From the NCBI GenBank assembly GCA_021521415.1, contig JAIQDT010000001.1:5022001-5086000 (forward strand): 64,000 bases of DNA. Direction: 5' to 3'. Source of the stretch: Bidens hawaiensis. Taxonomy: Eukaryota; Streptophyta; Magnoliopsida; Asterales; Asteraceae. Both the position numbers and the translations under genes were made by a program. The notes beneath the pieces are model-generated. The model did not search any database. It had not been told where the DNA came from and was given only the letters and a program-made list of their open reading frames with translations. Of the stretch, positions 34,114 through 45,062 are shown piece after piece; within the stretch, counting starts at the first letter, position 1; each line of letters starts with the position of its first letter.

Positions 34114-34698
34114 TTAAGGATGTGTGCTTAGTTGTGTACCTCTATGTGCTAACTGATTATTTTGTTAGACGTCACACATGCTGAATGTTTAGTAAATATG
34201 CTTGATTATGTTGCTGAATATGTTAACTGTTATGTGCTTTAACTGATTATGTGTGCAAAGGTTTGATATGATTGATATGTTTGCATATTTATCAGTTGAT
34301 GTGCATTTGTGATATTAGGATACGTGTTCTTGTTATGAATTACTTGTTGATGTAAACCTATATAATATCATTGTTTAATTTCTTGAATATGTACTTTATC
34401 TGATATTCTGATGTTATTAAGATAGGATATACATTGCATGTTAGTACAGTCTGCTTGTCCTGATGATGTTATGATATGATTCAAATTTGATTATGTTACA
34501 ACTGTTTATGTCAAAATGTGTTTTATGTAAAAATTAAGCGATAAAATGAATTTTCTAATGAATTTTGCATAATACTCTATTTTGAATCAAAGCATGAGCA
34601 TGTTTTTAATGGTGCAGAGATATGACAAGATTATTCAGTTCAAGCTTTATAGAAGCTTAAAAGAATAATTTTTAATGAAAAATCTCAAAAAAAATTAC
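34114..34698 (+). other. A spacer, first part
   Basis: Non-coding, T-rich, with many GATTATGT/TTATGTG-like words (34150-34520) but no clear period. I see no gene. Confidence 0.5.
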
Positions 34699-34827
34699 TT
34701 TTGCTGAAAATTATGTCATTTGCACAAGTCTAAGGAACATGTACTTCTATATGTTTGGTCCTATCATCTACTTGTAGATTGAAAGTATAGCCATTAATTC
34801 AAAGACTGAGAGCATTTGGAGCAATTG
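34699..34827 (+). ncRNA. Structured spacer module A1 (two hairpins)
   Basis: Begins TTTGCTGAAAATTATG like B2. Hairpin 1 (34733-34762): AGGA/TCCT, 4-nt bulge, ACATGT/ATATGT (one G-U pair). Hairpin 2: CTAC-TT-GTAG (about 34768-34777). Then GTATAGCCATTAAT. Same order as B1 and B2. Confidence 0.58.
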
Positions 34828-34834
34828 TAATTTG

Positions 34835-34968
34835 TTCTTTCACTTAAAACTATGCCATTGACTCTAAGCCTAAGGGACATATGCATATGTATGCGTTTGG
34901 TCCTGCAGACTACCTGTAGACTGCTAGGATAGCCATTAACCTGGAAGCTAAGAGTAATTGGGGTGATT
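34835..34968 (+). ncRNA. Structured spacer module A2 (two hairpins)
   Basis: Hairpin 1 (34873-34904) is the most divergent: AGG/CCT outer stem, ACATA/TATGT inner stem, then GTTTGGTCCT. Hairpin 2: GCAG..CTAC-CT-GTAG..CTGC (34905-34924). Then GGATAGCCATTAACC and TTGGGGTGAT. Confidence 0.58.
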
Positions 34969-35947
34969 GAATATGTTATAATGGAAAATGATAGTACATT
35001 GACTGCTTAGCCAATCATATGGATTTAATAGGCTAAAAAGACCATGGTATAGTCATTAACATGTATGGTTGCTTTCTCATGATGATGTAAAATCTATGGT
35101 ATGAATATGCTAATATTTAAGTGGAGATACATAGTTGTATTTGCATGTCTCAAGATAAATCTCTCCAAATGATAGGCAGACAAGTGATTACCCAGTCATA
35201 CACAAGCCTGTTGTTATTTGGTCAACCAAAAATGAAACATCTTTAAATATGACATAGAACATGCTTTAAGAAAAGTTGAGAAAATATCAAAAACAAGGGA
35301 AAGAATGAATAAATCAACCAAAAGTTGATAAGTGTTTTAAATATTTTATCAAACAAGAGGGTTACAACTAAGAACTACAAAGATGTTGACATAATCTGTC
35401 TCATCTTGAATGAAAGGCTTGTTAACTAACAGTAAGTCCAACGTTCAACCTCTATATATGTTTGAAAATCAAAAATACAAAAAGATTCAATAAGTTCTGT
35501 CATACAAAAACAAGTTTTTGACCAAATACAGGAGGTTGGAGTCAAATTGGGGTGATATGGGGAAAGCCAAATAAGCTTTGAGAAGAGATATGAGGCATCA
35601 TAGCACAGTGTTGACCATTAATGCATTATGCATTAAATGAACCTTAATCATATCACCAAAGAAATGAAACTCATGCTAAGTTTATACCTGCTATTAACCT
35701 ATCTATTTTGTCATAATAATGCTGAGAATGAAGTATTGAGAAAGCTACTTAGTCAATATGATCCCATTCTTGAGATATTTTCAGCTAAATAAAGAAACTG
35801 TTTTGAAAAGAAACATAACTGAAATTTGATCACTAAATGCACCATTTGCTCTTAAACTATGATCTGTAATGAAAAATATATTTTGACGAAGTGGTTTAAG
35901 TCAAAAAGTGTTGCATTTTGCCTTTTAATAGGTTGAATATGTAAGTT
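34969..35947 (+). other. Conserved non-coding spacer of A
   Basis: No gene seen. Contains the blocks shared with B: 35115-35210 and 35527-35780. Confidence 0.6.
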
Positions 35948-36972
35948 CGGGTAAGGTTTGATGTTCTATAACCATTCCGGGCACAAAACAGTTGATTATA
36001 TGTGAATATGTATTTTCGGGTAAGGTTTGATGTTTTACAACCTTTCCGGGCAAGCTTAGTTATTTTTGACTAAGTTTATGATTTTCGGGCATGCTTTGAA
36101 GTGTTTTACACTTTCCGGGTAGAGTACACAGTTGTACTATTTTCCCGAGCAAGCTTGAAGTCTTGAGATGATTATGTGATATAGTTAGCTTTTTTAACAA
36201 GAAATTCTTGTTTCGGGGCAAGCTTTGCATTTTATATGCTGATTGAGATTCCAAGCAAACTTTGTGAACTCCTTGAGTACATCGAGTAAGCTTTGTGTGA
36301 ATATGTTTTCCTTAAAATTACAAGTGTTTTCGGGCAAACTTTGTTTTCCGAGCACACTTTATATTTCGGGTACACTTTTGTTCCCTTAGTATACTTGGTA
36401 ATTTTCAAAATTTGACTTTCCGAGTACAAAGTCTGCTAAAAGTCCTTTTTGGGCACACTCTGTATTTTTGAAAGGTCACTCAAGTACACTTTGCATGATA
36501 AGGTTGTTCGGGCACACTAACACTGTGAAGGTTGCTCGGGCACACTAAGTTTACCAGTATACTTGATTGAATATGTTATTTAGTATGACAAATTGATTAT
36601 GATTCTTATTTTGATAGGGTAAATGCTAGATTAAGCTTTTAATTTAAATTTAAGAAATTTATATGGGTATCTTAATTGATTCCTAGCAAGGATGTTTATT
36701 TGATATTTTATACTGGATTAATTATCTTGTGATTAAGTTCTCAAGAAATCTAGTATTTTGGGTAAGCTTTCTTCATTATGTCTTGACTTTAAATTACTCA
36801 GCTTGACCAAGCAAGGTTGGTAAGTGAAAAGAAAGGATCGGGCAAACCTTGTAATTATTAATTAAACATGTTATCAGGCAACGTTTGATATTACTTTTTC
36901 GGGTAAGCTTTGTGTAAGTGGAAGTATACCGAGTAGACTTTGCAAGGATTTTCGAGTAAGGTTTACTAACCA
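35948..36972 (+). repeat. YCGRGYAMRSTTTG array upstream of A ORF2
   Basis: About 20-25 degenerate direct copies, for example TCGGGTAAGGTTTGATG (35948 and about 36017), CCGGGCAAGCTTAG, TCGGGCAAACTTTG, CCGAGCACACTTTA and CCGAGTAGACTTTGC. Same motif family as the A LTR (13261-13920). Confidence 0.82.
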
Positions 36973-37092
36973 TTAAATGATAAAAGTGATATGTTTTAAA
37001 ATTGTTTTAAATATCAAGTGGATAATTTTACTGTTTGACAGCTAATAATTCACAAAATGACAAAAAGCATTTAAAACCCACTTTCAAAAAGG

Positions 37093-37100
37093 TATATAAG
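37093..37100 (+). promoter_or_regulatory. TATA-like box and Y-patch of a candidate A ORF2 promoter
   Basis: GGTATATAAGAGGG, then about 35 bp downstream a pyrimidine-rich TTTTCCCTCTCTCTCCTTCC, the layout of a plant core promoter with TATA box and Y patch. Lies just after the motif array and 380 bp before ORF2. Confidence 0.5.
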
Positions 37101-37247
37101 AGGGAGTTAGGCAAAATTTTCAGCATTACTTTTCCCTCTCTCTCCTTCCACTGTAACTGCTTACTCACAAAGAAACCTAAAACCGACTCATCGCATTCAA
37201 ATTTTAAGCCAAACCCTAACTTGTATCAACCCTCTAATTCTGATTCG

Positions 37248-37472
37248 GTAAGCATTAATAATGTGTTTTCCGATCACGATTAGACCATAATAGGCTTTGA
37301 TTATGTATTTGATTACTAATATCTTGTTTATGTGTTTAGGTTATAAATTTTCGAAGAACAGGTTCTTGATGATTTCTCTCTCTTTCTTCTTCATTTTTGT
37401 GCCTTGAAATTACTTAAAGTAATGAACTTTATGACTAATTTCACTTTGATTATGTTTGTTTATGTGATTCAG
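37248..37472 (+). other. Candidate intron in the A ORF2 5' UTR
   Basis: Donor TTCG|GTAAGC at 37248, T-rich interior and acceptor GTGATTCAG ending at 37472, two bases before ATGGCAG. Length 225 bp. Predicted only. Confidence 0.42.
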
Positions 37473-37474
37473 AT

Positions 37475-40400
37475 ATGGCAGACGATGAACCGAAATATGT
37501 CTTTGAACCAAAACACAATATGTGTGCACTGTTACAAGTCACACCTGATAATGAACCGATGGTGAGGATGATCACATGGATGGCGCGGTCAAATGTCAAT
37601 TTTGCGTTCACTGAAAGCCTTGTCATATACATAAATCATTCTTTGGATTTTTGGAGATCTGCTGAACTGATTGAAGACATCAATGGTAAAAGAATCGAGG
37701 CAACCATTTCTAGACAGGAAATACACATCACAGAAAGAATGATAAGAAGATGTCTACGGTTGAATGATGATAATCATTACCATATAAACTTCAGCACACC
37801 TCACTTGATGAAGATATTTGAAGAAACAATGGGGTATCAAGGAAATGTTCATGATGGACAGTTTCAGAAGGGTATGTTTCCCATGTTATAAAGTTTTCTT
37901 ATTCACCATGTGATACACGGATTTGCTCCAAGGAAGACATCATTGACTTTGATGACTCATGACTTGGCAAAGGCCACAGTTGGAATTATATATGATCTGC
38001 CCTTCAATTTTTCAAAGATGATATTTGAAGGTTTAGAAGGAAACTTGAAGAAGGCTGAAAAGAAAAGATTTTTACAATATCCAAGGTTCCTACAAATAAT
38101 CTTCAACAGTGAACTCAAAGATCTACCCACTGTTGTAACTACACACCAACTGCAAAACCCTGATGCATACAGAAGAATCAAGAATCCAGGTGTTTCGAAT
38201 ATGTACAACTCAAATGTTCCATTTGAGATATTTCTATGGTTGTTAGACCATGACTTGGCTGTGATGCCTGTGTCTGAGTTAAGCTCAGAGGAGGAAGGAG
38301 GAGATGATACTGTGAGTGATGATGATGACTCTGATGATGGAGATGATAATGTTGATAGATATGAAGGAGGAGATGGAGTAGCTATGGAAGTTGTTGCACC
38401 TGATAATGGGGAGCAACTTGAGCAAATTGAACAACCTATTCCAACACCACCTCAGTCACCACCACACACTGACCATCCAATTATCCCATCACCACCACAA
38501 ACTCCACCACACCAAATTACTCACACACCACCTTAAACCCTAACCATAAACCAAATAGAAACCTCATCGCACACACCACCAACAAGCCCAATTCATACTG
38601 ATTCATTCATTCCAAGACCACCTCATACACAATCACCATCACCATCCATATTTCAAACCAACATCACAAACACAGAACAACCTGAACATGAACCTTTTTC
38701 TACATCACCACCTAAACTCCACAAACAAACACCTTTCAAAGAAATTTGGACTTAATGTTAGAAAATGCTGAGTTGAGAAGAAGAAATGAGGAGATAAAAA
38801 ATGAAAATGTTGAGTTGAAAAGAAGAAATGAAGAGGTGACAGATGAAAATGTAATGCTAATTGAGAAGTTGATACAAGCTGAATTAAGAATAAAAATCCC
38901 TGGTGCAGGAGGTTGAGAAGACCTCAGCTGCCCCAAAACAGGGGGAGAATGAAGATATACCAACTGTCTCTAAAGTGAATGTTGATGAAACTGTAACAGT
39001 TGAGAAGACTGCAGACGGTTTAAAACTGATTATGATTGATTATGATGATGCAAAGGACAGTAGTGAGGAGAGGAGGATTAAAGATGATGATTATGAAGGA
39101 GATAGATCAGATATTGGTGAACAAGACTATGATTACAATGATGAAATTGTGAATGTGGAAAGTGTTGGAAAGCATGTTGAGACAGAGGAAAGGATTGAGA
39201 AGATGAATGGTGAAGAAAATGTTGATACAGTAGAAAGGGTTGAAAATACACACACTGATGAGATGGTAGCTATCACTGATGTGGCTACTGATATTCCTAT
39301 TGACATAGCTACTGATATCTTAACTGATATTCAAACCGAAATTGAGACTGAAGAAATCATTGATGAAAATGCTGCTACTGAGGAACTTATAAATGCTGAC
39401 CCTGAAACTGATCAAGAAGCAAGTTCTAAGAGAGTAGAGCATGACCCAGAACTGGAAGCCCTTGAAAAAGAAATAGATGAATATGTACAGTCTGAAGATG
39501 AGGAGGATGTAAGGAGAAGAATTGAGAAAGGTAAGGCAAAAGTTACTGAAGAAGAGCCTGTTAAGGCATATCCTGAAAAGGATGTATTGTTTAAAGATGA
39601 GGCTATTGCTGCTGCTGAAGCTCTAAGGGAACAAGAAAACATTCTGAGAGAAACAAGGGACAGAGAAATACTGGTCCAAACTATGGACCCTGTAGAGTTG
39701 GCAGAGCAGGAGAACTTGATCAAACAAGCCAGAATTGCAAAAGAAATAATTGATGATGTGGCTGATCAAGAAGCAATTGAAAGTTTGATTATGATGAACA
39801 GAGTTGAGAAAGTTGACAATTCCTTAGCTATGGTGGTCAGCATGTTTCAAGCCCAAAGTCAACCAGAAAAGAAGTCACCTGAAACTACTGAGCCAACCAA
39901 TATGAATACAGATATGATGACTGAAGAAGAAATTGGTGAATCCATTGCTTCAATGGTTGCCAAGAAATGGACTGAACAGGAAAAAGAAGATTTAAAGAAG
40001 AACCCTACTGACAGCTGGTCAGAAATGGTAAATTTGCCTGAGCCTCATGAAACAGTTAATGAGAAAAGAGAAAGACTTTCCAAACTTCATGAAGAATTTG
40101 CTGAAAAAGTCAATAGATTTGCCAAAATCTACATGAGGAGAAAGAGGAAATATGAGCAGACTGAGGATGAAAAAGCTGGTAAGAGGGGCAAGTGGGATGA
40201 AAAGAACAAGTATTTTGTTGAAACACCAGAAGATGATGCTAGTCCTATAAGGGTTGTCCCACTACAAACCTTGCAACCTGGTGAAAGAATTCAAGGTGTC
40301 CCCGATGTGCCAATAAGAAGTGAACCAGATCATCCACCTTCTGATGAACCAAAGATTGATGCAATGAATGACTTGACTGAAGAAGAGGATGAGTCTGAGG

Positions 40401-41551
40401 ATTCAGATAATGATGATGATGACCCTGAAAGTGATCAAGAGAAAAATGTCAAAGCTGCTAATGTTGTGTCCCCTCAAGTCACAATGACTGAGGAACATAG
40501 GGCAAACATTGAGCTGAGTGTGTTGGAAGCCAAATGGAAAAATCCATTGGTTATAAAGTTAAGAAGATTAGGTATAAGCTTTGACTAATTGGCTTATCTT
40601 AATGATGATCAATTACATAAGAGACTTGATCAAGAAAGAGATGCCCTGAAGAAAAAGATGGAAGAGAAAAACAGAGAAAGTCATAAATTCTGGGAATATC
40701 TCAGAAGACATAAATACTCAGAGAAAGATCTGACTCACTTCACATTTGATCAACTTCAAGATCTATACAACAGTGAAAGAGTGAAGGTGATTGAGAAGTG
40801 TGTGAAAGAGAATGAGAAACTGGAAAAGATGGAAACTTTGAAGAAAAAGTTTGGAGGTATGTGTGGATACCTGCTGGAGAGAGGTATGAAGCCTGAAATA
40901 GTTGAAAACTTGACAAGAGAATCAGTATTGGACCAATATAACAAATTGAAAAGAAAAGAAAAATTAAAGATAGTTCAAACTGAAAGCTCTACCAAACAGG
41001 CTGAAGTAACTGATGAACCCCAAGCTAAGAGAAGAAGAATTCAAACTTTAAGGGAGAAGGAAAAAGAACAAGTCAAATCAGTTGAAACCTCTACTCCTCA
41101 AGAAGTGAAGCCTGAATCTGAGGATGAACCATTTGTTCCCTGGGAGAATGAAGAAATGATAAACATTCTAAGGAACATAATGATCAACCAAAGGGGAATG
41201 AGTGAAGCAGACTTTAATGTCTTGGAAAAGAAGGATTTGAAGACCCTCTTCTATCTTCAAAATAATGAATGGGAAAAGGATTTGAGAGAAGGTGAGAACC
41301 CAAGATACTATACAGATGGAAGATTTGTACCTGTTGGGTTGGTTAGAACTCCTGGAATGACGAAAATGTTACTAGAACTTAAAGAACATGGAGTAGATGT
41401 TGTTGAACTTGCCAATCTTCCAACTGAAATGGTAGAGGCCATCTACGTAAAGTTTTTCAACTTAAGGCCTGGGAAACCAAAGAAGTCTATTCCTTTCAGG
41501 CCTCCAATTTCAAGAAGATTTCCACAAGGTGGAAGAGGTCAAGGAGGAAGA
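37475..41551 (+). pseudogene. A ORF2, first part, unknown function
   Basis: Starts MADDEPKYVFEP right after the candidate acceptor. The N-terminal region carries RFLQYPRFLQIIFNSE (about 38069), the motif shared with B ORF2. Then come an acidic Asp-rich tract (38290-38380), a Pro/His-rich linker (38430-38730), a coiled coil in another frame (38758-38900), and a long Glu/Lys/Asp-rich region (38903-40588) leading to another charged stretch (40589-41551). Stops at 37889, 38534 and 40586, and two frame changes around 38740-38900, break it. No membrane segment seen. Interrupted at 41551 by C; it resumes at 52151 in the same frame. Over 1,500 codons in all. I do not know its function. Confidence 0.68.
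41547..41551. repeat. Target site duplication of C, left (GAAGA)
   Basis: GAAGA before TGTGACACTCG; repeated at 52146-52150 after the 3' LTR. Confidence 0.93.
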
Positions 41552-43913
41552 TGTGACACTCGTCAATTTCAGGTTAACTCCGTTAATCCAATCTCCGTCA
41601 ATTCAAACTTAAGATCACTTGATCTATAACGCGCATCTCATTACATTTAAACTAGGGTTTTAAATGACGCATGACAATCACTACACAAGTAGTCTTTCGG
41701 AATTGCAGCGAAACACACACGAGTCGACTCAAACCGTTGGTGAACAAACAATAAATAATATAAACAAGTGCTTGGTATAAATACGTGTTATATTTATGTG
41801 CTTGCATTATGTAACATTATTTGATGGAGAAAATGAACTAGTTTGTGCTAGAATTAAACCAAATAGAAGTGGGGGGTGCAAGTTGTAACATGTAATATAA
41901 TTAATTATTATATAAACAAAATAATAACAAAAACCCTAACTCTTTCCCTCTCACCCTATCCCCTGCGACGGCAGCCCCTTCCCCCTCCTTGATCAGCCGA
42001 AACACAACACACACAAACATACAATAATCTTTGCAAGCTTGTTGAAGGTTTAAGGTGTAAACTAGGTAACTAAACACTCTCTCTAGCCTATTTCATTGAT
42101 TTAATTGCATGATTAAGCATAATAAACATAAACCCTAGATGTTAAAATTATTGATTGTTGATAGATTATGAGTCTAGAGGGTTGCTTGCATAGTTAAATG
42201 TTCATAGATTGATAGTTTATTGAGTTTTGATGAAAACTGATGCTGGACAGATTATTGAATTCGTATTTGGATGACTATAACTCGATGTTAATATTATGTT
42301 TTGATGCGATTGTTGATACTACAGTATACTAGGTCGAGTCTAGTTTCTGAAAAGTCCAGGTTTGTAATTTTTGGACATATAAAAGTCTGTTTTTATTATT
42401 TTACAAAACTGTTGTGCAAGGCGGATTTGGAAGACCTGTTGTTAGGCTGTTTTGAGAATAAGATATCTCATAAACTACAAGACCAAATGGGTTGGTTCCA
42501 CTTCTGGATGACAATACATTGAGTTAGGAACCTAACCCAATTGGTCTTGCATTAATTGGAATTACCATTTAACAGGAATAACAAATGTCATTCTGTTATG
42601 CATGATTTTGACTGCTGTGTGTTTACTGTAATGTTTTTATCATTGTAAGAAATCTATGTGGAATAAAAATACAATAAAAATAGTTCTGGAAACCTAATTC
42701 ATGTATTCTTTTGTGACGATTTTTGGTGAATTATCTAATATGTTGTGATCTATTGAATATAGTAATATTTCAAGTAGGATTCTGTCTTGATAAAACTAGA
42801 TGTTGAACTATGTGAAAATACATGAAACGTGCTTGTTGCTAGATAATTGCTATGTTTTTGACTAAATTTCCCTTGTGGGGAATAATTGCTAGTAATGTAC
42901 ACTATTAATACTTGACACGTAAGTAGTTGTTCACACATGTAACGTAACACCAATGTGTTTGTTGAGACACACACAATTCACAAACGAAACACGAAACGTA
43001 TCTTATGCATAGGTGTTATGTGCCGACTCTAGAGACTCGATAGTAGTTCCAACACTTAGAAAATCTCATTTGTTGTTTTAGAACGCTAGTGAGGATTTTC
43101 TATGACGCGCATCACTTGGGTGACTTGTTTTTGAATTCTTCGCAAACAGTGAGTTTCACGTTCCCCTTTTAACTCTTTTAAACGCTTTTTCACTTGGGGG
43201 AGAATAGATACTCCGAAACGCTTTTAGATTTTGTTATTTAGTTATATATCACTTGTAAAGGCTAAGTGGCAAATGAAACAACAAAAGTCCTTCATACACA
43301 TCGAACCGTTTAGTATTGGATAATAGCGAGTCATTGTTGAGTAGTACTACTGGGTTTGACAAACCCCACCCAACGCTAAACTCGACTGGAGGTCGAGTGG
43401 GTGTAATCTTGGCTAACACATACCATGGTCGGGATAGACATGGTGGCAAGGCAAATGATAAACAATCAGCTTCGGTGTCGAACACTTAGCAATACTTGCT
43501 TCATAGGCTAGCTACCTATAGATATATAATTGATTTAACATTATCTGGTAACGCAAAACGCAAACGCAAACGCTTTATTTATATAAACTTGTGAACTCAC
43601 CAACCCCGTGTTGACACTTTTAGTATGTTATTCTCAGGTAGCCGAGGCGGGCGCGCGGTATAGGATCATGCATTACTTTGAATGCTATTGTTTATGCAAA
43701 GTTGTTTTTAAACTGTTATTAATTGGGTTTTTAAGTTGTCCTGCGTGACGCAACACTTGGTTTATGGTTTTGCGCTTCCGCACTTATTTACACTTAAATG
43801 TTTTCGTGTTTTGAAAACTTTACTTATGGTTTGATTATAACTAATGATTCCGATCCTGGTAGTTCACACCCTCTGACGGTAAAACTCCGTTAGTGGATTT
43901 TGAGGGTGTGACA
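41552..43913 (+). repeat. C 5' LTR (2362 bp)
   Basis: TGTGACACTCG...GGGTGTGACA. A GTGAACTCACCAAC block then TATTCTCAG|GTAGCC near 43590-43640 resembles an intron-like segment also found in the G1 LTR. A GCAAACGC short repeat at about 43552-43574 is longer in the 3' copy. Confidence 0.95.
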
Positions 43914-43915
43914 GA

Positions 43916-43930
43916 TTGGTATCAGAGTCA
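43916..43930 (+). other. C primer binding site
   Basis: TTGGTATCAGAGTCA two bases after the LTR; matches the initiator-tRNA site for the first 12 bases. Confidence 0.8.
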
Positions 43931-44090
43931 GGTTATAGCGAACTAGAAATTGCATGCATACTAGACTATAACCGCATCGACCCATTAGTTATAATTATAC
44001 GCACTGCATATATATTTTGCTTAGTCTCTCGTTATCTTATCTCTTTACCTCATTCACTCATACACGCGCATACACGGCTTACCTGTAGGG

Positions 44091-44807
44091 ATGTCGACGC
44101 CGTCATCATCATCATCCGACCAGATGACTCATGCTCATGGAAAGGAACCGCAGCTACCTACCTCATCGCCACCCCGAGTAGTCCCGGAACTAGAAGCCCC
44201 TGCACCGAAGAGGTATCGCCTGTCTGGAGGCATGTACGACGATGACGTTAGCTGGGATTGGTACCCGAGTCTGATCAGACGTATGGTTTATCGCGAACAA
44301 GTTCCCCCACTACTCCACCTGAGCCGTCCTGCTTACCCCAACACCCTACCACCCATAACCGAACCTATGGAGCGTGTTCTCGCAGCTGTTGTTTCTTGTT
44401 TAGAGCGTGACGTGGGTTTTATGCGCTCGGCGAGGGCGAACGTTTTCGGATTGATAAGAGATGGAACCGAGGCTAGGGAGGAAATTTCCCGCCTGACAGC
44501 GGCTATGAAGGAAATGCAAGATGCTAATGATCAGCAGATGAAGATTATGAGAAAAATGCAAGCAGAGATGATAGACTTGCAAGAACAACTCCTTGTGGCG
44601 AAATCCCGGACAGAGATAGCTCTGGAGCGTTGCGATGTCTTACAGACACAAATTGCTCAGAACACAGCAGAACCTGAGGAAGAACCTGAGGAAGAACCTG
44701 AGGAAGAACCCGAGGAAGATCCCGAGGAGGAACCCGAAGAGGAACCGGAGGAAGAACCGGCTGAGCCGGAGGCACACTCAGAGGTGTCCTCGGACGATGA
44801 CATCTAA
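44091..44807 (+). CDS. C extra ORF upstream of gag, coiled coil plus acidic repeats
   Basis: An intact 238-codon ORF (MSTPSSSSSDQM...SSDDDI) between the 5' LTR and gag. It has a Ser/Pro-rich start, a central Arg/Pro-rich region and a predicted coiled coil (EISRLTAAMKEMQ to LEQCDVLQ-like heptads, about 44480-44660). The end has at least seven degenerate EPEEE/EEPEEEP repeats (44671-44760) before an acidic tail. I recall similar low-complexity ORFs ahead of gag in Asteraceae gypsy elements. Function unknown. It might be a separate protein or a Gag-associated one. It has no stops, while gag-pol has three. Confidence 0.6.
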   Translation: MSTPSSSSSDQMTHAHGKEPQLPTSSPPRVVPELEAPAPKRYRLSGGMYDDDVSWDWYPSLIRRMVYREQVPPLLHLSRPAYPNTLPPITEPMERVLAAVVSCLERDVGFMRSARANVFGLIRDGTEAREEISRLTAAMKEMQDANDQQMKIMRKMQAEMIDLQEQLLVAKSRTEIALERCDVLQTQIAQNTAEPEEEPEEEPEEEPEEDPEEEPEEEPEEEPAEPEAHSEVSSDDDI

Positions 44808-45062
44808 GGATGATAACACTTAGATGGAGGGGTTGTCTCCATCCAAACTATTATTTTCTATGATTTTAAGGATTGGTTTTAAATACTTTGTAGCGAATAA
44901 AATGGTTTTAATCATGAATTATTATTTGGATTATTATATGGTTGTGATGTGATGTTTACTTCTTTTATTTTTCTTTCTTACCTATCTTCTTATTACATGT
45001 ATGGTGTGTTTCATATGAAACCGAGAATTCATGTCTGACATTTTATGTTGTGATTCTAGGAA
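44808..45062 (+). other. C spacer between extra ORF and gag
   Basis: 255 bp, T-rich, no coding sense. Ends with GTGATTCTAGGAA before the gag ATG. Confidence 0.5.

Noticed and set aside
44635..44823. Basic RKN-repeat ORF in the frame beside the EPEEE tail
   Set aside because: Shadow of the repeat in another frame.
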